The notes below the pieces were generated by a model. It was not told the DNA's origin, made no database searches, and was given only the letters and a program-made list of their open reading frames with translations. The position numbers were made by a program, and so were the translations under genes. From NCBI RefSeq assembly GCF_003863355.1, contig NZ_QQWG01000009.1, positions 1 to 64,000 of the forward strand: a stretch of DNA of 64,000 nucleotides. Reading direction: 5' to 3'. The stretch is from Ancylomarina euxina (GTDB lineage Bacteria > Bacteroidota > Bacteroidia > Bacteroidales > Marinifilaceae). Below are positions 53,966 through 62,632 of the stretch, piece after piece (within the stretch, counting starts at the first letter, position 1; each line of letters starts with the position of its first letter).

Positions 53966-56900
53966 ATGAAGGAAATAAAAGGAAAACCAGATTATATTTT
54001 TGAGGTTAGTTGGGAAGTTTGCAATAAAATTGGAGGCATACACACTGTAATTTCAACAAAGGCATTATCTCTAAAAAAAGCTTTCGGCGATAACATCATC
54101 TATATCGGGCCTGATTTATGGAATGAAAATAACCCCTGTCAGGAATTCAAAGAGGATTTGACTTTATTTAAAGAATGGAAACTACAAGTGGCTTCTTGTG
54201 GTATAAACGTCAAGATTGGTCGTTGGTTAATCCTAGGGAATCCACTTGCCATACTTATCGATTTTAAGAGTCTAATACCTCGTAAAGATGAGATTTTTAC
54301 ACATCTATGGGAAGTCTATAGATTGGAATCCTTAAATGCCGAATGGGAATTTGTGGAAGCTGCTCTATTTGGCTATGCCAGTGGTATCGTAATAGAAAGT
54401 TTTATCGATTTTCAGCTATCAGACTCAGATATTCCATTGGCTCATTTCCACGAATGGATGTCGGGTACTGGTTGCCTTTATATTGAGATGAATTCTCCTG
54501 AAATCACGACCATATTCACCACGCATGCTACCATGATGGGGCGTGTATTGGCCAGTAATTACGAGAATTTATATGCCAATTTAGTTTATTTTGATGCTAA
54601 AGAAAAAGCTGAACAATACAATGTTATTTCTAAATGTTCACTTGAGAAATCAGCTGCCATTGCAGCCGACTGTTTAACTACTGTAAGCCATATTACTTCA
54701 TGGGAATGTCGTCAGTTTTATGGTCGTCCGGTAAATATGATTACCCCCAATGGTTTTGAAGAGGATTTAATACCCAGTGATATTGAACTGGAAGAAAAAC
54801 GGAATATAGCCCGCCAAAGTTTCAAGCGTGTTGCCGAAGCTTTGTTCGGATATCAATTGCCAGCAGATACACTATTTATTGGTACTAGCGGAAGATACGA
54901 ATATAAAAATAAGGGTATCGACATCTTTTTAGAATCACTAGCCAAACTCAATCTCAACAAAAGCCTAAATCGAGAAATTGTAGCCTTTTTATTTATTCCA
55001 GGCGATCCCAAAGGACCTCGACAAGATCTATTAGAAAATATTAAACATGAAAGAAGTAAGACCTTATCAATACCGTATGTCACCCATTATCTGGGAAATA
55101 CGAATCAAGATCCCATTCTCAATAAAATACAAAATATCTGTTTAAAAAACACAGACAAAGATAAAGTTAAAGTGATTCTTTGTCCAACTTATTTAAATGG
55201 TGAAGATGGTATTTTCAACCTATCATATTACAATTTACTTGTGGGATTAGACTTGTCTGTTTTCCCATCATACTATGAGCCTTGGGGGTATACGCCTCAT
55301 GAAAGTATTGCTTTTAAAGTACCTACCATCACGACCACTTTGGCAGGCTTTGGGAAATGGGTAAACAAAACGAATGGTCAAGATTTTAGCGGAGTTGAAG
55401 TATTAGAACGTACTGATCTCAATACATTGGAATTAATCAAAAATCTTAGTCAATCTATTTTATCATTCTCAAGAAACTCCGAAAAAGACTTGCAAGTCAT
55501 TCGAAACAAAGCTCAGGCTTTATCAAAGAAAGCTTTATGGAAAAATTTTATCAACTATTATCTTCAAGCATACGAAATTGCCATGAAAAATAATGTAAAT
55601 CGAAATACTACCAATAGAGATACAAACTTCGAATATTTAAACCAGCAACTAGAAACCCCTAAAAGCAATCAGGTTAGCTGGAGAAAGTTATTTATAGGAT
55701 CAAATTTACCCGAATCAATCAAGGGACTCGAAGAGCTTTCAATGAATATCTGGTGGTCGTGGAATTATCATGCAATTGACCTTTTTAAATTTATCGATCC
55801 GATACTTTGGCATAAATGCAACAAAAATCCCATACTACTATTAAAACAAATCCCAAGCAAGCGTCTAATACAATTAGTAACTGATGATGACTTTATTAAA
55901 AAATATAATCATGTTTATCAGGACTTTAAAGATTATCTGGCTGTTGAACCAGAAATTAAACAGCCTAAGATTGCATATTTTAGTATGGAATATGGTTTAA
56001 ATGATAATCTTAAAATTTATTCAGGAGGCCTTGGGATTTTAGCTGGAGACTACTTGAAAGAAGCGAGCGATTCTAATATAAATATGATCGGAATCGGTTT
56101 AATGTACCGATTTGGTTATTTTACTCAAAGTCTCTCTTTAAATGGAGAACAACAAGTCACTAACGAAGAACAAAAATTAAGTCACCTACCAATCACCCAA
56201 GTAAGGGATTCAATAGGTTTGCCTATAACGATCAGTATTGAAATTGCCAATCATAGTGTAGATGCAATAATCTATCGAGTAAATGTAGGTCGTATTCCTC
56301 TTTACCTGCTAGATACCAATATCGAAACAAACTCAGAAGAAGACAAAGCAATTACTCATCAACTTTATAGCGGTAATTGGGACAATCGTATCAAGCAAGA
56401 AATTATTTTAGGAATGGGGGGTATCAGAACTTTAAACGCTCTCGATATTCATCCAGACTTGTATCACTGTAACGAAGGCCATGCAGCCCTTATCAATGTG
56501 GAGCTATTGACACAATTATGCGCACAGTCACATAATTTCAGCGAAGCCCTCGAAATTGTAAGGACATCCTCATTATTTACAACGCATACTCCTGTTCCCG
56601 CTGGACACGATACATTTGAAGAAGGTATGATTCGTCATTACCTTGCCCATATTCCATCGCAACTTGGAATTAACTGGGAACAGTTTCTCTCTTTGGGAAG
56701 AGTTAATCCTAAAGATCATAATGAGAAATTTTCAATGAGTAATCTGGCGGCCAACACTTCTCATCAAATGAACGGTGTGAGCTGGCTACATGGAAAAGTA
56801 TCTCGACAAATATTCAATAATCTTTACGCAGGCTATTTCCCCGAAGAGTTACACATAGACTACGTGACCAATGGCGTACATTATCCAACATGGACAGCTA

Positions 56901-58204
56901 AAGAATGGCGTTCTCTATACGAATCCGAATTCCCAAAGAATTTCATACAAGACCAATCAAATTCGGAACATTGGGAAAAGATATATGATGTTGACGATGA
57001 GAAAATTTGGGAAATACGCCAAGAATTGCGAAAGAATCTCATCTATTTTGTAAAAAACAAATTCAGAAAAAGCTGGATTCGTCGTTACGAAGATCCACGC
57101 AGAATGCTTGAAATTATTGAATCAATTAATGAAAATGCTTTAACTATCGGTTTTGCACGTCGATTTGCAACCTATAAACGTGCACATCTCCTGTTTAGCG
57201 ACCTAAATCAATTATCTAAACTCGTGAATAATCCGGAACGTCCTATTCAATTTATATTTGCAGGGAAAGCTCACCCAGCAGATAAAGCAGGTCAGGATTT
57301 AATTAAAAATATTGTCAAGATATCGCGTCGACCAGAGTTTGCTGGTAAAATTCTATTTCTTGAAAACTATGACATTGAACTGGGTAAGCGGCTTGTTAAA
57401 GGAGTTGATATATGGATGAATACACCTACCAGACCTCTTGAAGCATCTGGAACCTCGGGTGAAAAAGCCGTGATGAATGGCGTTCTGAACTTTAGTGTTC
57501 TCGATGGCTGGTGGATGGAAGGTTATAAAAAAGAAGCAGGTTGGGCTATAACAGAAAAACGAACTTACGAAAGTCAGGATTTACAAGATCAACTGGATGC
57601 TAAAATCATCTATAGCAAATTCGAAAATGAAATAATTCCTTTATTTTATGATCGTGAAGATGGGAAATTACCTATAAAATGGATACAGTACATCAAAAAA
57701 TGTATAGCTGAAATTGCTCCACATTATACGACTAAACGTATGATGGATGACTACAACGATAAGTTCTACTCAAAAATGTATGAAAAAGTTCAGAAACTGA
57801 AAGAAAACAACTTCCAGTTAGCTAAAAACATTGTTAATTGGAAACAACATATCCTTAGTCATTGGGACAATATAGAAGTGATTTCAGTAGATGCACCCAA
57901 CACACAAAAAAAACAGTATATCGCTAGCGACAACTATAATATCGAGGTTGTTTTAGATTTGAAAGAACTCATTAACGATTCTATATGTGTTGAACTTGTT
58001 ATGCGTTCATCTATTTATCCTGAGAACTTGGGTAAAATACTTACCCGAAAGCTAGTACTGAATTCAAAAGTCAACAGCTTGGCTTTTTATAAGCTAAATT
58101 TAACTCTTGACGATGCTGGAGTTTTCGATTTTGGACTCAGAATATATGCTGAAAATAATGATTTACCTCATCGTCAGGATTTCTGTTACGTAAAATGGAT
58201 CTAA
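53966..58204 (+). CDS. Fused GT3-type glycogen synthase and GT35 alpha-glucan phosphorylase
   Basis: A 1412-residue fusion. The N-terminal half (about 1-545) is glycogen synthase of the eukaryote-like GT3 group: IFEVSWEVCNKIGGIHTVIS at the start, HFHEWMSG, FTTHATMMGR and the E-x7-E segment YEPWGYTPHES. The C-terminal half (about 565-1412) is an alpha-glucan phosphorylase: YFSMEYGLNDNLKIYSGGLGILAGD, NEGHAAL, HTPVPAGHDTF and the PLP-lysine region EASGTSGEKA (K1167). GT3 enzymes use UDP-glucose, in keeping with the lack of glgC here. Both halves look intact. The C-terminal 200 residues contain an added beta-sandwich-like tail. Confidence 0.9.
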   Translation: MKEIKGKPDYIFEVSWEVCNKIGGIHTVISTKALSLKKAFGDNIIYIGPDLWNENNPCQEFKEDLTLFKEWKLQVASCGINVKIGRWLILGNPLAILIDFKSLIPRKDEIFTHLWEVYRLESLNAEWEFVEAALFGYASGIVIESFIDFQLSDSDIPLAHFHEWMSGTGCLYIEMNSPEITTIFTTHATMMGRVLASNYENLYANLVYFDAKEKAEQYNVISKCSLEKSAAIAADCLTTVSHITSWECRQFYGRPVNMITPNGFEEDLIPSDIELEEKRNIARQSFKRVAEALFGYQLPADTLFIGTSGRYEYKNKGIDIFLESLAKLNLNKSLNREIVAFLFIPGDPKGPRQDLLENIKHERSKTLSIPYVTHYLGNTNQDPILNKIQNICLKNTDKDKVKVILCPTYLNGEDGIFNLSYYNLLVGLDLSVFPSYYEPWGYTPHESIAFKVPTITTTLAGFGKWVNKTNGQDFSGVEVLERTDLNTLELIKNLSQSILSFSRNSEKDLQVIRNKAQALSKKALWKNFINYYLQAYEIAMKNNVNRNTTNRDTNFEYLNQQLETPKSNQVSWRKLFIGSNLPESIKGLEELSMNIWWSWNYHAIDLFKFIDPILWHKCNKNPILLLKQIPSKRLIQLVTDDDFIKKYNHVYQDFKDYLAVEPEIKQPKIAYFSMEYGLNDNLKIYSGGLGILAGDYLKEASDSNINMIGIGLMYRFGYFTQSLSLNGEQQVTNEEQKLSHLPITQVRDSIGLPITISIEIANHSVDAIIYRVNVGRIPLYLLDTNIETNSEEDKAITHQLYSGNWDNRIKQEIILGMGGIRTLNALDIHPDLYHCNEGHAALINVELLTQLCAQSHNFSEALEIVRTSSLFTTHTPVPAGHDTFEEGMIRHYLAHIPSQLGINWEQFLSLGRVNPKDHNEKFSMSNLAANTSHQMNGVSWLHGKVSRQIFNNLYAGYFPEELHIDYVTNGVHYPTWTAKEWRSLYESEFPKNFIQDQSNSEHWEKIYDVDDEKIWEIRQELRKNLIYFVKNKFRKSWIRRYEDPRRMLEIIESINENALTIGFARRFATYKRAHLLFSDLNQLSKLVNNPERPIQFIFAGKAHPADKAGQDLIKNIVKISRRPEFAGKILFLENYDIELGKRLVKGVDIWMNTPTRPLEASGTSGEKAVMNGVLNFSVLDGWWMEGYKKEAGWAITEKRTYESQDLQDQLDAKIIYSKFENEIIPLFYDREDGKLPIKWIQYIKKCIAEIAPHYTTKRMMDDYNDKFYSKMYEKVQKLKENNFQLAKNIVNWKQHILSHWDNIEVISVDAPNTQKKQYIASDNYNIEVVLDLKELINDSICVELVMRSSIYPENLGKILTRKLVLNSKVNSLAFYKLNLTLDDAGVFDFGLRIYAENNDLPHRQDFCYVKWI

Positions 58205-58205
58205 C

Positions 58206-58243
58206 AAAAAAACGACTGGTCATATGACCAGTCGTTTTTTTTT
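58206..58243. terminator. Bidirectional terminator
   Basis: AACGACTGGTCA (58211-58222) pairs with TGACCAGTCGTT (58225-58236), flanked by A and T runs on either side, between the fusion gene and the small minus-strand gene. Confidence 0.9.
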
Positions 58244-58246
58244 GTT

Positions 58247-58477
58247 CTACAAATACTGTTCGTAGAAATCGCGACACTCATCTTGCTCTTGAGAACTTCG
58301 ATCTTCCAAAAACTGAATTCTATAAAGAAATGCTCTTTCATCAGGGGTCATTTCTCTTTCGCTATCTGGCGAGTTAAAATTTTCGCCTTTTAACTTTTGA
58401 AATCTTTCAATTACGCTTGAATCACTTTGTTTTACAAGCCATTCAATTAATTCTAATTTTTCGGTTTGTTGATTCAT
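58247..58477 (-). CDS. Small acidic protein of unknown function
   Basis: A 76-residue protein rich in Glu, Gln and Ser, helical at both ends (KLELIEWLVKQSDSSVIERFQKLK and DERAFLYRIQFLEDR). No family was recognised. The N-terminal pattern resembles short antitoxin-like or addiction-module proteins, but no toxin ORF lies next to it, so this is not claimed. It has a terminator at its end and stands alone between glycogen genes. Confidence 0.55.
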   Translation of the reverse strand: MNQQTEKLELIEWLVKQSDSSVIERFQKLKGENFNSPDSEREMTPDERAFLYRIQFLEDRSSQEQDECRDFYEQYL

Positions 58478-58638
58478 GATGTGTTAAGTAGTTTGTTTTG
58501 CTTAGTAGTTTTCACCTATAGACTAACAAGTTAGTTATTTTTACAGCAACATAATAATTTAATGCGGTTTTTTTTCTTTAAATAACAAAAACATCAGTAT
58601 TGGTAATCCCCAAAAGACAGCAAACACAAAAGTTCATT

Positions 58639-60330
58639 TTAGAAGCTTGATATTTTACATACCAAATATCCCCATTTAGGGAGTTTAAACGACTTCCCTT
58701 TGTTCAAAAATTCTTCACAAGTTATTGTATCTATAGTTGCATTATTAGCTTCTAACCTCAATTTTCCATTCTTTGGCATCCCCATTAATTCAAAAGCATG
58801 CTTGGGAATTTTAACCCGAATCTCTTTCTCACAATTGTAAAAATTTACAATCATCAATAAATGTTGCAAATGGGTATATCTTAGATAAAAATAATATCGA
58901 GATGTATCGGATTCAGAGGAGGCAGGATTGTACCACATTAAATCATAAAACTCTCCATTAACGACAGCATCCTTTTGCGCAATATTAAGAATATCATGAT
59001 ACGACTTTCTCAGTTCCTTCTGAGAGTTTAATAAACGTCCACCATCGAACTTGCCATCATTCATCCATTTTTGATACTGTGGTACTCGCCAATAATCAAA
59101 AAGGGTAGTTTTACCATCATCCTTACTATAACCTGAAACGCCATCAGCAGCCTCTCCAACCTCTTGACCAAAATATAGCATAATCGGCCCCTTATTCAGA
59201 GTAGCTACGATAAACATAGCAGGAATAGCTCTTGTAGGCTCACCAGCAAAAAATGCAGATGCTATTCGCTGTTCATCATGGTTTTCTAGAAAACGTAACA
59301 TATGAGCATCCTTTCCATTCAAATTTTGCCAACACTGTGAAATATCCGACGTCTTGCTATCGCCCTGAATCACTCTTTTTAGTGTATCATATAATCCAAC
59401 TTTATCATACAAATAATCAAATTTTCCATATTCTATATAACTATCATATTTTTGAGGATCATAAACCTCAGCAATAAAGATCAGGTTTGGGAAGCTTAAT
59501 TTGACAACTGATATCAACCAATTCCAAAACTCGACAGGCACCATTTCAACCATATCACAACGGAAAGCATCCACCCCCATTGCTGCCCAATAAGAAATTA
59601 CCTGCTCCATTTTAAGCCAGGTATCAGGAATAGGATCAAAATGCTTATTCCTGCCATTCAAATAATCGATACCATAATTCAGCTTCACCGTTTCGTACCA
59701 ATCGTTTACGGAGGGGTAAGCTGAGAAAATATCATTCCCAGTCGCTTTGGCAGGTTTTTCAGAATAACTGGCGATAGGATGTTTCTCCAATAAAGAATCA
59801 GGCAAGTACAAGTTCTCATTGGGCATATAGTAGAAATTATTATCCCTATCAAAAGCCTTTGAATTATCATCATCTTTCCCAAAATCAACAATTCCCAAAG
59901 GCTTTTTATCAGAATAATATTCCCGAGCCAAATGATTGGGTATAAAATCGATGATCACCTTCATATTCGCCTGATGCGTTCGCTCTATCAAATCTTGAAA
60001 CTCCTCAATTCGCTTATCCGCATCAACCGCCAAATCAGGATTCACATCGTAATAATCTTTAATAGCATAAGGAGATCCCGCTTTTCCCTTTATAACCAGA
60101 GGATTCCCATCAGGAATATCACAGTCAGGATACCCCTTAACAAGAGCATGTTCGATAATACCTGTATACCAGATATGAGTAATTCCTAGTTTATGGATTT
60201 CAGATAATGCTTTTTCCGAGATGTCATCCATCTTTCCTACACCATTCTCATCTCGGTTTCCATTGAGTTTACATTCCTCGTTTTTATTTCCAAACAAACG
60301 GGTTAAGATTTGGTATATGATTGGTTTCAT
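58639..60330 (-). CDS. GH13-family alpha-amylase
   Basis: A 563-residue cytoplasmic GH13 enzyme without signal peptide. The (beta/alpha)8 regions are visible: DFIPNHLA, the nucleophile region DAFRCDMVEMVP, the acid/base region FIAEVYDP and the transition-state region FLENHDEQR, then a beta-sandwich C-domain. It lies 130 bases after glgB on the same strand, in the glycogen block, so intracellular breakdown or trimming of alpha-glucan is the likely role. A transferase activity cannot be excluded. Confidence 0.88.
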   Translation of the reverse strand: MKPIIYQILTRLFGNKNEECKLNGNRDENGVGKMDDISEKALSEIHKLGITHIWYTGIIEHALVKGYPDCDIPDGNPLVIKGKAGSPYAIKDYYDVNPDLAVDADKRIEEFQDLIERTHQANMKVIIDFIPNHLAREYYSDKKPLGIVDFGKDDDNSKAFDRDNNFYYMPNENLYLPDSLLEKHPIASYSEKPAKATGNDIFSAYPSVNDWYETVKLNYGIDYLNGRNKHFDPIPDTWLKMEQVISYWAAMGVDAFRCDMVEMVPVEFWNWLISVVKLSFPNLIFIAEVYDPQKYDSYIEYGKFDYLYDKVGLYDTLKRVIQGDSKTSDISQCWQNLNGKDAHMLRFLENHDEQRIASAFFAGEPTRAIPAMFIVATLNKGPIMLYFGQEVGEAADGVSGYSKDDGKTTLFDYWRVPQYQKWMNDGKFDGGRLLNSQKELRKSYHDILNIAQKDAVVNGEFYDLMWYNPASSESDTSRYYFYLRYTHLQHLLMIVNFYNCEKEIRVKIPKHAFELMGMPKNGKLRLEANNATIDTITCEEFLNKGKSFKLPKWGYLVCKISSF

Positions 60331-60460
60331 GTTTTTCTAGACGCTGTTTAAAAATGAATTTAATAATCGAACACAGTTAAAAGAATAAGCATATTCGTTT
60401 AAAAGATATCTAAATAAAATTGACTGAATCCTTATATCAGAAACTCATCCTATTAAAAAA

Positions 60461-62479
60461 TCAAACCAACCTCGTTGAAGGAATATGTTCAAAAACCAAG
60501 GCACAATACGATGGTATATATAAACTCAGCTTATGAATTCTAGCCAAGGGGGCTGAGCTAAAAGAATAATACATTTGTAATGTATCAACACGATTGTAAC
60601 CCCCGAACTCTTCAGCATCGGTGCTTAAAGCCAAGTGATATTTCCCCGGACGAACTGGAAGCTCATAACCTGCAAATGATTCAGATGAATTAAAATTAAA
60701 TACGAAAAGTAGATCACCACGATAAAAGGCCAAAACTTGGTTAATTTCATCTTGCTGAGTCAATTCGGGGAAACTTGAGGTAAATTTCAGTTTTTCATTG
60801 ATCAAATGAATCATTGCCTCATCAAATTTATTTAAACTCTCAAAGCGCAATTCCTTATTTTCAGCTAAACTCCATTGTCTTTTGGCATGTTGGTACGACC
60901 AATTATTACCTTGACGTGGAAAATCTATCCACTCGGGATGTCCAAATTCGTTACCCATAAAATTAAGATAGCCACCACCTGAACTGGCAATGGTAATCAA
61001 GCGAATCATCTTGTGTAGAGCAATTCCTTTATCTACTGCCAAACACTGGCTGTCCTTGTGCATATTCCAATACATTTCTTTATCAATCAGTCGAAAGATT
61101 ATCGTTTTGTCCCCCACCAAAGCTTGGTCGTGAGACTCGGCATAACTGATCGTTTTTTCTTCTACCCGCTTATTTGATAATTCCCAAAACATGCTTCCAA
61201 CGCTCCACTCCTCTCCTTTCACCTCTTTAATCAACTTGATCCAATAATCGGGTACTCCCATAGCCAAACGATAATCAAAACCTATTCCTCCATCAGCAAC
61301 TGGAGCTGCAAGTCCAGGATAACCACTCATTTCTTCGGCAACTGAAATCGAATCCGGATTGATTTGTTTCATCAGCTTATTCGCTAACATCAAATAAGTA
61401 ATCCCATCCTCATCCTGTTCTCCATCAAAATACAAATCGTAGGAGGTAAAATCACAGTCCAGACCATGATTCAAATATAGCATCGATGTAACCCCATCGA
61501 AACGAAAACCATCACAATGAAATTCGCTCATCCAGTACTTGATATTGGATAAAAGAAAATGTAAAACCTCATTTTTACCATAATCAAAACAGAGAGAATC
61601 CCATGCCTTATGATTTCTTCTATCTCCTTCATGAAAATATTGATAAGCACTGCCATCAAAATTACCCAACCCTTCTTCCTCATTTTTCACAGAATGTGAA
61701 TGTACCAAATCGATAATCACGCGAATACCCATACCATGAGCCTCATCAATCAGAGATTTTAAATCTTCGGGCGTTCCAAATCGTGAAGACACCGCAAAAT
61801 AATTGGAAACATGATAACCAAAAGAACCATAGTATGGATGTTCCTGAACAGCCATTAGCTGAATCGTATTATAACCAGCCTGTTTTATTTTTGGTAGAAT
61901 ATTCTTTTTGAACTCATTGTAACTGCCCACTTTCTCCTCTTCAGATGCCATTCCAACATGGGCTTCATATATGAGAAGTGATTTTGACTCAGGTATTCTC
62001 CTATCATTTTGCCATACAAAACTTATTGGAGGCTGCCATACCTGAGCACTAAAAACCAAGGATTCAGAATCCTGAACAGCTCTTGTGACATAAGCAGGAA
62101 GACGTTGACCATGACCAGATTGCCAATGAACAGAGAACCGGTATAGGTCACCATGTTTAAGTGCAGAATCAACTAACTCCAGCTCCCAAACACCATTTTC
62201 TTTCTGAGTGAATTCAAACTCAGTTGAATCTTGCCAATGGTTCAGTTCTCCTAGCAAATAGATTTGAGTCGCATTGGGTGCCCACTCTCGAAAAATCCAT
62301 CCATGCTCAGTTCTTTGCAAACCAAAGTACAAATGACCATTTGAGAAAGACTCAAGAGAATCCAATCCTTGTAGGATTTCTGCTTCTTTTTTCTCTGCAG
62401 CAAGTTTTCTTCCGTATATTTTTGATTGATAATTCTCTAAAAATGGGTCAGCATCTATAAGCTTCAAAGTCTGGATCAT
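60461..62479 (-). CDS. glgB: 1,4-alpha-glucan branching enzyme
   Basis: The ATG at 62479 gives 672 residues beginning IQTLKLIDADPFLENYQSKI, the usual branching-enzyme start; the frame extends 24 codons upstream but that part is unlike the family. N-terminal CBM48-like domain (FREWAPNATQIYLLGELNHW), then the GH13 barrel: DLVHSHSV, nucleophile region DGFRFDGVTSMLY, acid/base region SVAEEMSGYPG, and AESHDQALVGDK. It resembles eukaryote-like GH13_8 branching enzymes more than E. coli GlgB in its short N-terminus. It creates alpha-1,6 branches in the glucan built by the neighbouring synthase. Confidence 0.93.
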   Translation of the reverse strand: MIQTLKLIDADPFLENYQSKIYGRKLAAEKKEAEILQGLDSLESFSNGHLYFGLQRTEHGWIFREWAPNATQIYLLGELNHWQDSTEFEFTQKENGVWELELVDSALKHGDLYRFSVHWQSGHGQRLPAYVTRAVQDSESLVFSAQVWQPPISFVWQNDRRIPESKSLLIYEAHVGMASEEEKVGSYNEFKKNILPKIKQAGYNTIQLMAVQEHPYYGSFGYHVSNYFAVSSRFGTPEDLKSLIDEAHGMGIRVIIDLVHSHSVKNEEEGLGNFDGSAYQYFHEGDRRNHKAWDSLCFDYGKNEVLHFLLSNIKYWMSEFHCDGFRFDGVTSMLYLNHGLDCDFTSYDLYFDGEQDEDGITYLMLANKLMKQINPDSISVAEEMSGYPGLAAPVADGGIGFDYRLAMGVPDYWIKLIKEVKGEEWSVGSMFWELSNKRVEEKTISYAESHDQALVGDKTIIFRLIDKEMYWNMHKDSQCLAVDKGIALHKMIRLITIASSGGGYLNFMGNEFGHPEWIDFPRQGNNWSYQHAKRQWSLAENKELRFESLNKFDEAMIHLINEKLKFTSSFPELTQQDEINQVLAFYRGDLLFVFNFNSSESFAGYELPVRPGKYHLALSTDAEEFGGYNRVDTLQMYYSFSSAPLARIHKLSLYIPSYCALVFEHIPSTRLV

Positions 62480-62575
62480 TGGACTGTTAGTTTTGAGTAT
62501 TAGATTTTGGATAATATTACATCCCAAGTTACTAAAAATACAGTTAGACAACTAACATAAAACAAATGTTTAGAT

Positions 62576-62605
62576 AAAAAAATAGCGACTCCTAATGGAA
62601 TCGCT
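62576..62605 (-). terminator. Terminator of the dipeptidase gene
   Basis: On the minus strand AGCGATTCC (62605-62597) pairs with GGAGTCGCT (62592-62584), with one wobble, followed by a T run. Confidence 0.8.
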
Positions 62606-62632
62606 TTTCGAAATTATTTTTAGAGATAAACT

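Noticed and set aside
58247-58477. Antitoxin of a toxin-antitoxin pair
   Set aside because: No toxin-sized ORF is adjacent and the similarity is only a general helical pattern.
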